Notes: a model not told the origin generated them from the sequence alone. A stretch of 64,000 nt of DNA from Streptomyces sp. NBC_00576 (GCF_036345175.1 NZ_CP107780.1:4774001-4838000); one strand, 5' to 3'. Counted from the stretch's first letter, positions 8,445 through 16,241 are shown. Numbers and translations: made by a program.

Positions 8445-8477
8445 CTACCTGTTCAGCTACCTGTTCAGCTACCTGTT
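8442..8477 (+). repeat. Three perfect tandem 12-base repeats
   Basis: The unit CAGCTACCTGTT occurs three times without change, starting inside operator copy 3 and ending 21 bases before the GTG start of the synthetase. If an upstream ATG at 8433 were used they would encode QLPV repeats, but the ribosome-binding sequence and family alignment favour the GTG at 8499, leaving the repeats in the leader. Confidence 0.85.
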
Positions 8478-8498
8478 TCTCCAGCCACAGGGGGCAAC

Positions 8499-10043
8499 GT
8501 GAACGTCGTCGACACCGCACACGCCCTGGGTTCGGCCCGTACCCTCTGGGAACTGGTGGCCCGCCGCGCCGAACTCACCCCCGACCGGCCCGTCTTCCTC
8601 CAGGACGACCGCTCGCTCACCTTCGGCGAACTCCGTACCCGTTCCGAACGGGTGGCCGCGGGACTGTACGGCATGGGCGTACGCCCCGGCACGGTCGTCG
8701 CCTGGCAGCTGCCCACCCGTATCGAGACCGCGCTGCTCTCCTTCGCCCTGGCCCGCCTCGGCGCCGTGCAGTCGCCGGTCATCCCCTTCTACCGGGACCG
8801 CGAAGTCGGCTTCGCGCTACGGGAGTCGAAGGCGGAGTTCTTCGCGGTGCCGGGGGTGTGGCGCGGCTTCGGCCACACGGAGATGGCGCGGCGGCTCGGG
8901 GCCAAGGGGATATTCCAGGCGTACGACAACGACGAACTCCCGGACGGCGACCCGTCGTTGCTGCCGCCCCCGCCCGCCGACGGCACCTCCGTCCGCTGGA
9001 TCTACTGGACCTCGGGCACGACCTCCGACCCCAAGGGCGTTCTCCACACGGACCGTTCGCTCATAGCGGGCGGCTCATGTCTCGCCCACGCGCTGCGGCT
9101 CACCGAGTCCGACGTGGGCTCGATGGCCTTCCCGTACGCCCATATCGCCGGCCCCGACTACACGGTGATGCTCCTGCTGTACGGCTTCCCGGCGGTGATG
9201 TTCGAGCAGTTCGCACTGCCGGACGCGCTGGAGGGGTACCGCAAGCACGGGGTGACCGTGGCCGGCGGGTCCACAGCCTTCTACTCCATGTTCCTCGCCG
9301 AGCAGCGCAAGCAGCCGGGCGTTCCGGTGATCCCCACCCTGCGGCTGCTCGCGGGCGGCGGGGCGCCGAAGCCGCCGGAGGTCTACCACTCCGTCGTACG
9401 CGAGATGGGGGTGCAGCTCACCCACGGGTACGGGATGACCGAGGTGCCGATGATCACCATGGGGGCGCCGGACGACACGGTCGAGAACCTGGCGACGACG
9501 GAGGGCCGTCCGCCGGAGGGGATGGAGATCCGGGTGGTGGAGGGCGAGGTGCGGCTGCGGGGGGAGGCCGTGTGCCAGGGATATCTGGACCCCGCGCAGA
9601 CCGCCGAGGCCTTCGACGCGGACGGCTTTCTGCGCACCGGTGACCTGGGATTCCTCACCGGGAGCGGGCACTTGGTGCTCACCGGGCGGCTCAAGGACGT
9701 CATCATCCGCAAGGGCGAGAACATCTCGGCGAAGGAGATCGAGGACCTGCTGCACACGCATCCGGGGGTGGGCGATGTGGCGGTGGTGGGGCTGCCGGAC
9801 GCGGAGCGGGGGGAGTTGGTGTGCGCGGTGGTGGAACAGCCGGAAGGCGCGGGCGAGTTGACCCTCGCCTCATTGACCTCGTACCTGCGCTCGGAAGGGC
9901 TGTCCGTGCACAAGCTGCCGGAGCGGCTGGAGCTGGTGGACGCCCTTCCGCGGGGCGAGACCCTGCGGAAGGTGCTCAAGTACAAGCTGCGCGAGCGCTA
10001 CGCGGAGCCGGAGTCCTCGTCAGAGCCGGAGCCGGCGCCCTAG
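8499..10043 (+). CDS. Acyl-CoA synthetase, AMP-binding family (514 aa)
   Basis: Activates a carboxylic acid to its CoA thioester through an acyl-adenylate. Motifs in order: the P-loop-like YWTSGTTSDPKG, the adenine site HGYGMTEVP, the ribose-binding RTGDLGFL, and the hinge and lysine region KDVIIRKGENISAKEIEDLL with the late catalytic Lys in LRKVLKYKLRE. Start GTG at 8499 is preceded by ACAGGGGGC; an ATG at 8433 is rejected because it would put the operator and repeats into the protein. It opposes the amidohydrolase/FadE operon and probably supplies the CoA ester those enzymes use. Its stop overlaps the 3' end of the EF-hand gene by four bases. Confidence 0.93.
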   Translation: MNVVDTAHALGSARTLWELVARRAELTPDRPVFLQDDRSLTFGELRTRSERVAAGLYGMGVRPGTVVAWQLPTRIETALLSFALARLGAVQSPVIPFYRDREVGFALRESKAEFFAVPGVWRGFGHTEMARRLGAKGIFQAYDNDELPDGDPSLLPPPPADGTSVRWIYWTSGTTSDPKGVLHTDRSLIAGGSCLAHALRLTESDVGSMAFPYAHIAGPDYTVMLLLYGFPAVMFEQFALPDALEGYRKHGVTVAGGSTAFYSMFLAEQRKQPGVPVIPTLRLLAGGGAPKPPEVYHSVVREMGVQLTHGYGMTEVPMITMGAPDDTVENLATTEGRPPEGMEIRVVEGEVRLRGEAVCQGYLDPAQTAEAFDADGFLRTGDLGFLTGSGHLVLTGRLKDVIIRKGENISAKEIEDLLHTHPGVGDVAVVGLPDAERGELVCAVVEQPEGAGELTLASLTSYLRSEGLSVHKLPERLELVDALPRGETLRKVLKYKLRERYAEPESSSEPEPAP

Positions 10044-10558
10044 TCCGAGTCGGAGACGTCGAAGTAGCGGGCGAACGCGTCGACGATCTCCGTCTCGCCG
10101 ACCCGGCCGTCGGCGTCGGTGTCGAGCGTGGCGGCGGCCGCGGCGGCGATGTCCTCGGGCACGCCGAGTGCCTTGAGGACGCGCTCGGTGTCCGCGAGGG
10201 TCGCCGCGCCGTCGCCGTCCAGGTCCGCGACGGCCAGGGCCGCGTGCAGGAAGGGGCGGGCGATCTCCGCGAACCGGCCGGGGTTGTCGTGCAGCCGCTT
10301 CACTGCGCCGTTCACGAACTCGTCGCGGGTGATCCGCTGGTCACCGTCCCGGTCCGCTATCCCCGCCATGCCCTGCCAGAAGGCCTCTGCGCCGCCGTAA
10401 AGGGCCTGGCCCTTGTCGGACCGGGCGGGGGTGCCGAACTCGGCGAGCAGCGCCTTGGCCGCCACGCTGAAGTCCGCCCGGTCGATGTAGCCGTTGCCGT
10501 CCTGGTCGAACGTGGTGAACCGGGAGGCGATCTTCTGGCCGTACTCGGAGCTGACCAT
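10040..10558 (-). CDS. EF-hand calcium-binding protein, calerythrin-like (172 aa)
   Basis: Four EF-hand loops are visible: DQDGNGYIDRADF at about 18-30, DRDGDQRITRDEF at about 67-79, DLDGDGAATLADT at about 113-125 and DTDADGRVGETEI at about 145-157. Loops 1, 2 and 4 have a good Asp/Asn set; loop 3 ends in Thr rather than Glu/Asp at the bidentate position and may be weak. The length and spacing match calerythrin-type sarcoplasmic-like proteins of actinomycetes, thought to buffer or sense Ca2+ in the cytoplasm. It is convergent with the synthetase (4-base overlap) and is the first of the genes that resemble the S. coelicolor SCO4411-SCO4380 order. Confidence 0.93.
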   Translation of the reverse strand: MVSSEYGQKIASRFTTFDQDGNGYIDRADFSVAAKALLAEFGTPARSDKGQALYGGAEAFWQGMAGIADRDGDQRITRDEFVNGAVKRLHDNPGRFAEIARPFLHAALAVADLDGDGAATLADTERVLKALGVPEDIAAAAAATLDTDADGRVGETEIVDAFARYFDVSDSD

Positions 10559-10703
10559 GTCTGTCGGGCCTGCCTTACGTCTGCTTACGCCTGCTTGCGT
10601 CTGCGTCGAGGTCTTCTGGCACGGAGCGTACGACGTGCAGGTGACAACGGGGGCAAGAAAACGACGCCTGTGCCAAGACTGGGGGAATTCCGCGACAACG
10701 GCG

Positions 10704-11102
10704 TCACGCGGGCGTGACGGCCTGGAGCGGGGCCGCCGTCTCGTCGGCGGCGGTGGTGAGGTCCCCGTAGACGTCGAAGAGGCGACGGACTCCCAGGGCG
10801 CCGAGGACCCGGTTGACGTGGTGGGCGTGAGCGCCGTCCGCGGCGCCCTGCGCGGGCAGGATCAGGCGCAGGCTGCCCTGACAGGAGCGCATCAGCCGGC
10901 GGGTGGCGATGAGGACGCCGACGCCGCTGGAGTCGCAGAAGACGACCTCGGAAAGGTCGAGGACGATACGGTGGCGGCCCGCGGCCACCGCACTGTGCAC
11001 CCGCTGTCGCAACTCCGGCGAGGTGACCAGGTCCATCTCTCCGGACACCTGAATCACGATCCAGCCGCCGCGCTCGCCGTCGGTCACCTTGAACGCCACC
11101 AT
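10704..11102 (-). CDS. Anti-sigma factor antagonist, STAS domain (132 aa)
   Basis: The STAS fold of the SpoIIAA/RsbV type: VIQVSGEMDLVTSPELR near residue 15, and the phospho-acceptor segment VVFCDSSGVGVLIA at about 53-66 with the Ser after CD. Start is the ATG at 11102 preceded by GAAAGG; a longer frame to 11219 adds a basic stretch with no family match. These proteins, when unphosphorylated, sequester an anti-sigma kinase and free a sigma factor. It is divergent from the sigma factor gene at 11470, a pairing I recall for SCO4410/SCO4409, suggesting one regulatory module. Confidence 0.9.
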   Translation of the reverse strand: MVAFKVTDGERGGWIVIQVSGEMDLVTSPELRQRVHSAVAAGRHRIVLDLSEVVFCDSSGVGVLIATRRLMRSCQGSLRLILPAQGAADGAHAHHVNRVLGALGVRRLFDVYGDLTTAADETAAPLQAVTPA

Positions 11103-11469
11103 CACGCCTTTCGTCCGGCTCGTCCGGCAGAAACGGAAGCTCGAACTACGCTTCCTGTGACGCGGCTGCCCAACAGCCATGCCATCAAACACCGCACCTC
11201 GACTCGGCCCAGATCGCAAGAGACTTGCAGGCGCTTTGCAAGGGACTTGTTTCAGTCACCCACGATCCTGTTCGATCGAAAACGACGCAAACTACGTCAC
11301 AATCGGTCGGTCTCCGTCGGTTCTCTACCATCCAAGGCGCCTCGGAGGGCGCACAATGCCGCAAAGCAGAGTGGGCTGTCAGGGGGGCCGACTACATTCG
11401 AGGAGAGGGTGGGCAACCGCCGGACCTGGACTTGGGCCTGGACAGTAGTACGGAGGGTGAGGGGGCAGC
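11103..11469. promoter_or_regulatory. Divergent promoter region between STAS and sigma genes
   Basis: The region is 367 bases with no credible gene. It holds an imperfect direct repeat around ACTTGCAGGCG / CTTTGCAAGGGACTTG at 11223-11250 and a relatively AT-rich part at 11270-11335. The sigma gene start is preceded by a strong purine-rich site, GGAGGGTGAGGGGG. Individual -35/-10 boxes are not clear enough to assign. Confidence 0.45.
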
Positions 11470-12096
11470 ATGGCGAAGCAGGACACACCGCCCCGCTGGG
11501 ACCGCAAGATGCAGCAGCGGCTCGCGCGCGGGGAGGCAGCCGCGCTCGGCGAGCTCTACGACCGCTTCGCCTCCCTCGTGCACGGCCTCGCCCACCGTGT
11601 CCTCGGCGACGAACAGGCGGCCGACCGCGTCACCCGCGACGTCTTCGCACACGTCTGGCAGCACCCCGACACCTACGACCCCAAGCAGGGCCCCCTGCGC
11701 TCCTGGCTGGCCACCCTGACCCACCGCCTCGCGGTCCAGCGCCTGCGCCAGACGGAAACGGCGGCACTGGCCCAAGGCGACCCGGACGCCCCGGACGACA
11801 CACACGCCGGCCCCCCGGCTTCCTCAACTGGCTTCCTGGAGGAACTGGAACGCAGGGTCCGCCGCGCCTCCGTCGCCGCCCGCGCCGACTACATCGTCAC
11901 GTCGATGCCCGCCCCGCTGCGCGCCGCCCTGGAGCTGGCGTACTTCCAGCGCCGCGACTACCGCCAGACCGCCGCCGACCTGGGCGTCACGGAGGCCGAG
12001 GCCCGCCGCCGACTCCGCCTGGGCCTCCAACTCCTGTCCACGGCCCACGACACGGGCGCACCAGGGGCACCCCCCGAATACGGGGGTGCGGTGTGA
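11470..12096 (+). CDS. RNA polymerase sigma factor, ECF-like (208 aa)
   Basis: Sigma-70 region 2 is at about residues 18-90 (ALGELYDRFASLVHGLAHRV, then AHVWQHPDTYDP and LRSWLATLTHRLAVQRLR), a Pro/Asp-rich linker follows at 97-118, and region 4 with a HTH (RQTAADLGVTEAEARRRL) is at about 163-180. The N-terminal region resembles the SigK/ECF19-like subgroup. Its stop codon overlaps the GTG of the next gene (GTGA), so synthesis of the putative anti-sigma partner is coupled. Start ATG follows a long AG-rich ribosome site. Confidence 0.92.
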   Translation: MAKQDTPPRWDRKMQQRLARGEAAALGELYDRFASLVHGLAHRVLGDEQAADRVTRDVFAHVWQHPDTYDPKQGPLRSWLATLTHRLAVQRLRQTETAALAQGDPDAPDDTHAGPPASSTGFLEELERRVRRASVAARADYIVTSMPAPLRAALELAYFQRRDYRQTAADLGVTEAEARRRLRLGLQLLSTAHDTGAPGAPPEYGGAV

Positions 12097-13439
12097 GCGG
12101 CGCGGGTCAGGAGGACGAGGACCGGGAGAGGTACGAGGGACACGAGGGGTACGGCCCTATGGGTCCCCAAGGTCCCCAGGGCCCCGAGAACGGCGACGGC
12201 AAGAGCCCGGGCTCCGGCGAGGGCCTGCCCCGCATACCGATGCCACGTTCCTCGGTGGAGGACACGGGCCGCCCCCTGCCCGAAGCACCGGCCGCACCCG
12301 CCGTACCCCCCGTACCCCTGGTCCTGGAACACGACGTGCTGAGGTCGCTGCTCGGGGCGTGGGCGCTGGCCGCCTGTGCACCGGAGGAGACGCTGGCCGT
12401 CGAGGAGCACCTCGGGGAATGCGGGGCCTGCGCGGACGAGGCACGGCGACTGCGAGAGGCGGTCGAGCTGTTGCAACGCCCGGAGCCCCTCGACCTGGAC
12501 CCGACCCTGCGCACCCGCGTCCTGGAGGGCTGCCTCGACCGGCGCCCGCCGCGCATCCCGGTTCCGGTGTGGGCGACCCCGTACGACGCGGAGACCGCCC
12601 GCCTCGACGCCCTGCTCCAGGACTTCGGCGACGCGGAGTGGCACGCGCCGGTTCGGCTGCGCTGGTTCAAGGACGACGAGCAGACGACGCGCCGCACGAC
12701 GGTCGCCGGTGTCATCGCGCACCTGCTGAGCGTGGACGGCCTGGTCGCGGTCGCACTGGGCCTCGACGACCCGCTCACCGGCGAGCAGAAGACCCCGGTG
12801 GCACCGACTCCGGCGGCCCGTACGGAGGCGTACTGGCGTGCCTCGTACTTCCCACCGACCCGCTCCGTACGGGTGCCTTGGCGGGAGCAGAGCCATGACA
12901 TCGTGCGGCACGTGTCGTTCGCGGGCGGAGGCTCGGGCAAGCTGCCGATCTCGTACGGCGACTTCGAACTGCCGCTGCACGAGGCGATGTTGGACCGTGC
13001 CTTCGAATGCTGGGTACACGCGGGCGACATCGCGGACGCGGTCGACTACCCCTACCAACCCCCGGCCCCGCGCCACCTCTTCGGCATGATCGACCTGGCG
13101 GCCCGCATGCTCCCGGATGCCCTGGCCGCCCGCCGCCAGGCAGGCCTCGCCTCCCCGAGCCGGACGACCCGCCACCTGGTCCCGGCCGGCGAACCCGGCC
13201 GCAGTCTCCGCCTGGAGATCGAGGGCTTGGGCGGCGGCGAATGGCTCATCCCCCTGGACTCCCCGGCCGCCCTCCCCTCAGCGGCCCACGAGGTCGCCCA
13301 TGTCGCCCTGGACGGCGTGGAGTTCTGCCAACTGGCGGCGGGCCATGTGCCCCCGGAGGAAGCGGCTGCCGGGCAGGACGGCGACAGGGAGGCGATCAGG
13401 GATGTGCTGTTCGCGGCGGCTTCACTGAGCCGGATGTAG
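12093..13439 (+). CDS. zf-HC2 anti-sigma factor with maleylpyruvate isomerase-like domain (448 aa)
   Basis: Start is the GTG overlapping the sigma factor stop. The frame is open far upstream only because of GC bias. After a disordered N-terminus with a short collagen-like GPMGPQGPQG stretch at about 24-33 comes an anti-sigma zinc-binding helix with EEHLGECGACADEA (His-x3-Cys-x2-Cys) at about 111-124. The C-terminal 270 residues resemble the mycothiol-dependent DinB/MDMPI fold, with DIVRHVSFAGGG and ECWVHAGDIADAVDYP. The combination of a redox-sensitive zinc site and a thiol-transferase-like fold suggests a sensor of thiol or electrophile state controlling the upstream sigma factor. That function is inferred; the gene order is seen. 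Confidence 0.88.
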   Translation: MSGAGQEDEDRERYEGHEGYGPMGPQGPQGPENGDGKSPGSGEGLPRIPMPRSSVEDTGRPLPEAPAAPAVPPVPLVLEHDVLRSLLGAWALAACAPEETLAVEEHLGECGACADEARRLREAVELLQRPEPLDLDPTLRTRVLEGCLDRRPPRIPVPVWATPYDAETARLDALLQDFGDAEWHAPVRLRWFKDDEQTTRRTTVAGVIAHLLSVDGLVAVALGLDDPLTGEQKTPVAPTPAARTEAYWRASYFPPTRSVRVPWREQSHDIVRHVSFAGGGSGKLPISYGDFELPLHEAMLDRAFECWVHAGDIADAVDYPYQPPAPRHLFGMIDLAARMLPDALAARRQAGLASPSRTTRHLVPAGEPGRSLRLEIEGLGGGEWLIPLDSPAALPSAAHEVAHVALDGVEFCQLAAGHVPPEEAAAGQDGDREAIRDVLFAAASLSRM

Positions 13440-13447
13440 GGACACCC

Positions 13448-13810
13448 TCACGACGTCGACCTGGTGAGGTTCTCGTGGTGATCGCAGAGGGCCACGACGG
13501 AGCGGGCGAGTCGCTTGACTCGCTCGAACTCGCCGCTCAGTCCCGCACGTTCGATCTCGTCGAGCCGACGGTGGGCTTCGCCGACACCGGCCAGCGCCGC
13601 CTTTGCCTGCACGTCGCCCTCGCGGATGTACCCGGTGAGCTGCTGGATGCGTGGGATCAGCCGCCACAGGTCGCGGTGGAAGGCGTGACCATAGCGCTGC
13701 ACGTCCTCGTACCGGGGCAACGACGGTTCGTCGATGAACCGGACCGCCGAGTCGCGCATCGCCCTTGTGTGCTCTGCGTCCAGGATTTCGACTTGCCGCT
13801 TGACCGTCAT
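13448..13810 (-). CDS. Small helical protein, DUF6415-like (120 aa)
   Basis: Predicted to be all alpha-helical with a heptad-like pattern: RDLWRLIPRIQQLTGYI in the middle, a long amphipathic segment EAHRRLDEIERAGL, then VKRLARSVVALCDHHENL. This organisation fits the DUF6415 family common in Streptomyces accessory regions, but I rate the match as tentative. Start ATG at 13810 overlaps the stop of the 69-aa gene upstream (ATGA), so the two are translationally coupled. A much longer open frame continuing to 14488 is a shadow. Function unknown. Confidence 0.65.
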   Translation of the reverse strand: MTVKRQVEILDAEHTRAMRDSAVRFIDEPSLPRYEDVQRYGHAFHRDLWRLIPRIQQLTGYIREGDVQAKAALAGVGEAHRRLDEIERAGLSGEFERVKRLARSVVALCDHHENLTRSTS

Positions 13811-14016
13811 ACCGCCGAGCCCCCTTGCCGGAGCGTGTGCGCCAGCCTCAGGGCCACGTCCGCGCGTACACGCCCGAGCTCCACAAGACCGAGGGCGGGC
13901 GAGGCCGCGTCGACGGCGAGCGACGGGAGCACGATGCCGACCTGGTCGAGTGCCGTTCTCAGGGACTCCACGGCGGTGAAGGGGTCGATGTCTTGCGAGC
14001 TGGGTGCTTTCACCAT
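13807..14016 (-). CDS. Small conserved protein of unknown function (69 aa)
   Basis: Begins MVKAPSSQDIDPFTAVESL and contains DQVGIVLPSLAVD and GLVELGRVRADVALRLAHTL, a pattern I associate with a family of about 70-residue Streptomyces proteins encoded next to XRE/DUF5753 regulators. No enzyme motif, no membrane segment. Start ATG at 14016 is chosen over the ATG at 14079 because the latter lies inside the AATGTTCTC operator repeats. It is divergent from the DUF6879 gene and overlaps the next gene by ATGA. Confidence 0.65.
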   Translation of the reverse strand: MVKAPSSQDIDPFTAVESLRTALDQVGIVLPSLAVDAASPALGLVELGRVRADVALRLAHTLRQGGSAV

Positions 14017-14040
14017 GAACAGGACGGTAGACAGAGGGAC

Positions 14041-14095
14041 TTGACACATACCATGCAATGTTCTCGAATGTTCTCTCAATCTGCTGAATGTTCTC
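14041..14095 (+). promoter_or_regulatory. Helically phased AATGTTCTC repeats and a -35 box
   Basis: TTGACA, a consensus -35, stands at 14041-14046. Three exact copies of AATGTTCTC begin at 14057, 14067 and 14087, i.e. spaced by 10 and 20 bases, one and two helical turns, so all face the same side of the DNA. They lie between the divergent 69-aa/DUF6415-like pair and the DUF6879/XRE operon, and are plausible binding sites for the XRE protein encoded at 14955. Confidence 0.75.
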
Positions 14096-14189
14096 GTGTG
14101 GTCTCACACGAAGGAGTGCACCCTGTAGATCGGCACAGCACGCTCGGTGAAGCTGGTGGGGACAGCACCCACACCAAGGGGAGGCGACC

Positions 14190-14942
14190 GTGGCACGACG
14201 ACTGCGTTTCAACGGCACGGACAGCAAGAACGGCTCTTGCCCAGCCATCCACGAGGATCTCGACTCCGGGCAGGTCATCGTCCAGGGCGAGCAGCTCACC
14301 GATCTCGAGGACCTTGCCCAGCTCCGGCACTTCGGCCCCGCAGACGCGGCGGTCGTCGTACCGAGGGAACTCATCGTCAACCACGGCCCCAAGGAGATCG
14401 ACCGAGTGCCCAAGTTGATCGACCTGGCCGAGTTCCGGCGGCTCTTCGAGACGTTCGAGCACACGGCCTGGCGCCTGGAGACCCGCAAGGGCTACTCATC
14501 GGACCGCGAGGACCCCACCTACGCCGAGTTCGTCGAGACCGGCGGCATCACCCTCGACTACGACGACGAGTGGTCGCAGAACATCCGCACCCAGACCGAG
14601 GCAGGCAAGACCATCGGCCGCGTGCGGATTGTCGACCAACAGCCCACCACCGGCCAGCTCTTCCTGCTCACCGACGCTCCGCGCAACGCAGCGGCCGGGG
14701 AGGACATGCGATACCTGTGGCGCAGCGACGCCGAAGCGCAGCGGCTTCCCGCCGAAGATTTCTGGATCTTCGACAGCCGGTTGATCGTCCTGCTGAACTT
14801 CGACGACGATGACGTCCTCCACGACGTCGAGGTGATCACGGAGCCTGCGGAGGTGCTCCGGTACTGCCAGGTTCGGGATGCCGCGATGCATCACGCCGTA
14901 CCGTACGACCAGTTCGCGGCGCAGCTCAGCGCGAACGGATAG
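14190..14942 (+). CDS. DUF6879 family protein with N-terminal DUF397-like segment (250 aa)
   Basis: Start GTG follows a near-perfect AAGGGGAGG. The C-terminal 165 residues carry the DUF6879 pattern: LIDLAEFRRLFETFEHTAWRLET near 80-100, RVRIVDQQPT at about 147-156, and PAEDFWIFDSRLIVLLNFDDD at about 190-210. The first 65 residues (RLRFNGTDSKNGSCPAIHED, then VVVPRELI) resemble the small DUF397 proteins that accompany XRE/DUF5753 regulators. The gene is 12 bases upstream of such a regulator. In Streptomyces these pairs behave like regulator/effector modules of the WhiJ type; the molecular role of DUF6879 is not known. Confidence 0.8.
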   Translation: MARRLRFNGTDSKNGSCPAIHEDLDSGQVIVQGEQLTDLEDLAQLRHFGPADAAVVVPRELIVNHGPKEIDRVPKLIDLAEFRRLFETFEHTAWRLETRKGYSSDREDPTYAEFVETGGITLDYDDEWSQNIRTQTEAGKTIGRVRIVDQQPTTGQLFLLTDAPRNAAAGEDMRYLWRSDAEAQRLPAEDFWIFDSRLIVLLNFDDDDVLHDVEVITEPAEVLRYCQVRDAAMHHAVPYDQFAAQLSANG

Positions 14943-14954
14943 CGAGCGAGGCCG

Positions 14955-15806
14955 GTGGGCACAGACTTTCAGCAGGCCCGGGAAACTCTCGGAGTACGTC
15001 TCCGGGAACTACGGCTCTCGGCACCTGGAGGCCGGCTCACCGGCACGGACCTCGCCCAACGGCTCGGCTGGCCACACTCCAAGATCTACAAGCTGGAGAA
15101 CGGCCGACAGACCGCGACCACCGAAGACCTGCGCGCATGGGCCGCAGGCGTAGGCCAACCGGAAGCCTTCGCCGAACTGGACGCGCGTCTCAAGGGCTTC
15201 GAGTCCCACATCCGCTCCTGGCGTCGTCAACTGGCTGCTGGGCACCGTCCCGTACAGGACAGCTGGAACCTTGAGGTCGGGCGGTCGAGAGCCATCTACG
15301 CCTGGGAGGAGGCCGTCGTCCCCGGCCTTCTCCAGACGGCCGACTACGCACGCCACATGTTCCTGCGGTACGCGGATCTCCAGGGTTCGGTGCGGGACAC
15401 CGACGCGGCTGTCCGCGCGCGGATGAAGCGCCAGGAGTGGCTTTACGAAGGCGGCCACCGGTTCCACGCACTGGTGTGGGAAGCGGCTCTCCACGCTCTG
15501 ATCTGTCCTCCGGCCGTCCTCGCCGGCCAACTCGACCGGCTCGCGGGCCTGATCGGCATGGACACTGTCGAGCTGGGGATCATCCCGCTGAGCGCCTCCC
15601 TCAAGATCCCCACGGCGAACGGTTTCTGGATCTTGGACGACAGACTCGTGATCACCGAGGACTGGCACGCGGAACTGTGGCTGAACGACGCCGACTCCGT
15701 CGCGACCTACCTACGGGTCTGGAACACGCTGCGGGAGTCCGCGGTGTACGGGGCCGACGCCCACAACGTCATCAACCGAGCCCGGCGGGCGCTCAACCTG
15801 CCTTGA
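14955..15806 (+). CDS. XRE-family HTH regulator with DUF5753 domain (283 aa)
   Basis: An N-terminal Cro/CI helix-turn-helix at about residues 12-65 (ETLGVRLRELRLSAPGG, TGTDLAQRLGWPHSKIYKLE) is followed by the DUF5753 domain: EEAVVPGLLQTADYAR at about 112-127, RMKRQEWL at about 156, and FWILDDRLVITEDWHAELWL at about 217-236. This is the WhiJ/AbaA-like class, usually a repressor that works with a small partner protein encoded next door, here DUF6879. GTG start with GAGGCC upstream. The phased AATGTTCTC repeats before the operon are its probable target. Confidence 0.9.
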   Translation: MGTDFQQARETLGVRLRELRLSAPGGRLTGTDLAQRLGWPHSKIYKLENGRQTATTEDLRAWAAGVGQPEAFAELDARLKGFESHIRSWRRQLAAGHRPVQDSWNLEVGRSRAIYAWEEAVVPGLLQTADYARHMFLRYADLQGSVRDTDAAVRARMKRQEWLYEGGHRFHALVWEAALHALICPPAVLAGQLDRLAGLIGMDTVELGIIPLSASLKIPTANGFWILDDRLVITEDWHAELWLNDADSVATYLRVWNTLRESAVYGADAHNVINRARRALNLP

Positions 15807-15915
15807 CGGCACCGTGGTCGCCGGACTACGGACACGGGAAAGACCCCCTCCGCAGCGTGGGTTGAGCAGAGGGGACCGTAGCGGACTTCAGCGTTGGGTG
15901 GGGCTCGGTCCGGCT

Positions 15916-16053
15916 CTACTGGATGATGGCCAGGACGTCGAGAACGAGCAGGACCGCAGCCCCGGACATGACCATGCGGGCGAGTGCCCGCCCATAGGAC
16001 TTCAGCCGCGTCCTGCGCCGACCCTCATGTTCTGCAGGGGCAATGGCGTTCAT
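15916..16053 (-). CDS. 45-aa single-membrane-segment protein
   Basis: MNAIAPAEHEGRRRTRLKSYG, then a single hydrophobic helix of about 18 residues ending VLLVLDVLAIIQ. The basic half before the helix predicts an inside N-terminus and a very short outside tail. The ATG overlaps the stop of the 63-aa gene (ATGA), and a GGGAG ribosome site lies inside that gene. It is the last of four coupled minus-strand genes. Too short for family assignment. Confidence 0.6.
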   Translation of the reverse strand: MNAIAPAEHEGRRRTRLKSYGRALARMVMSGAAVLLVLDVLAIIQ

Positions 16054-16241
16054 ACACACACTCCCGCCACCAGGACCGGCATCGGGCGGTGACACAGGCA
16101 GGTGCACACCAGGTAACGCAGCCCGGGAACACCACTCTCACGAGGTTCGGCGTCCCGGCACTTGTCGTGGGTGCCGATGGTGCAGCGTCCGGACACGTAC
16201 GGAGACTCCGGCGCCAGGGCCGACTCCGGGGCAGCGCTCAT
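16050..16241 (-). CDS. 63-aa Cys/His-rich small protein
   Basis: MSAAPESALAPESPYVSGRC leads into a compact Cys/His pattern: C20, H25, C28, C46, C48, C50 and H51 (CTIGTHDKCRD ... YLVCTCLCHR). This looks like a small zinc-binding knuckle. Both junctions, with the 65-aa gene before and the 45-aa gene after, are ATGA overlaps. No function is known to me. Confidence 0.65.
   Translation of the reverse strand: MSAAPESALAPESPYVSGRCTIGTHDKCRDAEPRESGVPGLRYLVCTCLCHRPMPVLVAGVCV

Noticed and set aside
8433..8498. Upstream ATG for the acyl-CoA synthetase giving QLPVQLPV repeats
   Set aside because: It would start inside the operator and translate the 12-base repeats; the GTG at 8499 has the ribosome site and fits the family.
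10494..13439. 981-codon frame including the anti-sigma gene
   Set aside because: Only the part after the GTG at 12093 matches known domains; the earlier part is antisense to STAS and out of frame with the sigma factor.
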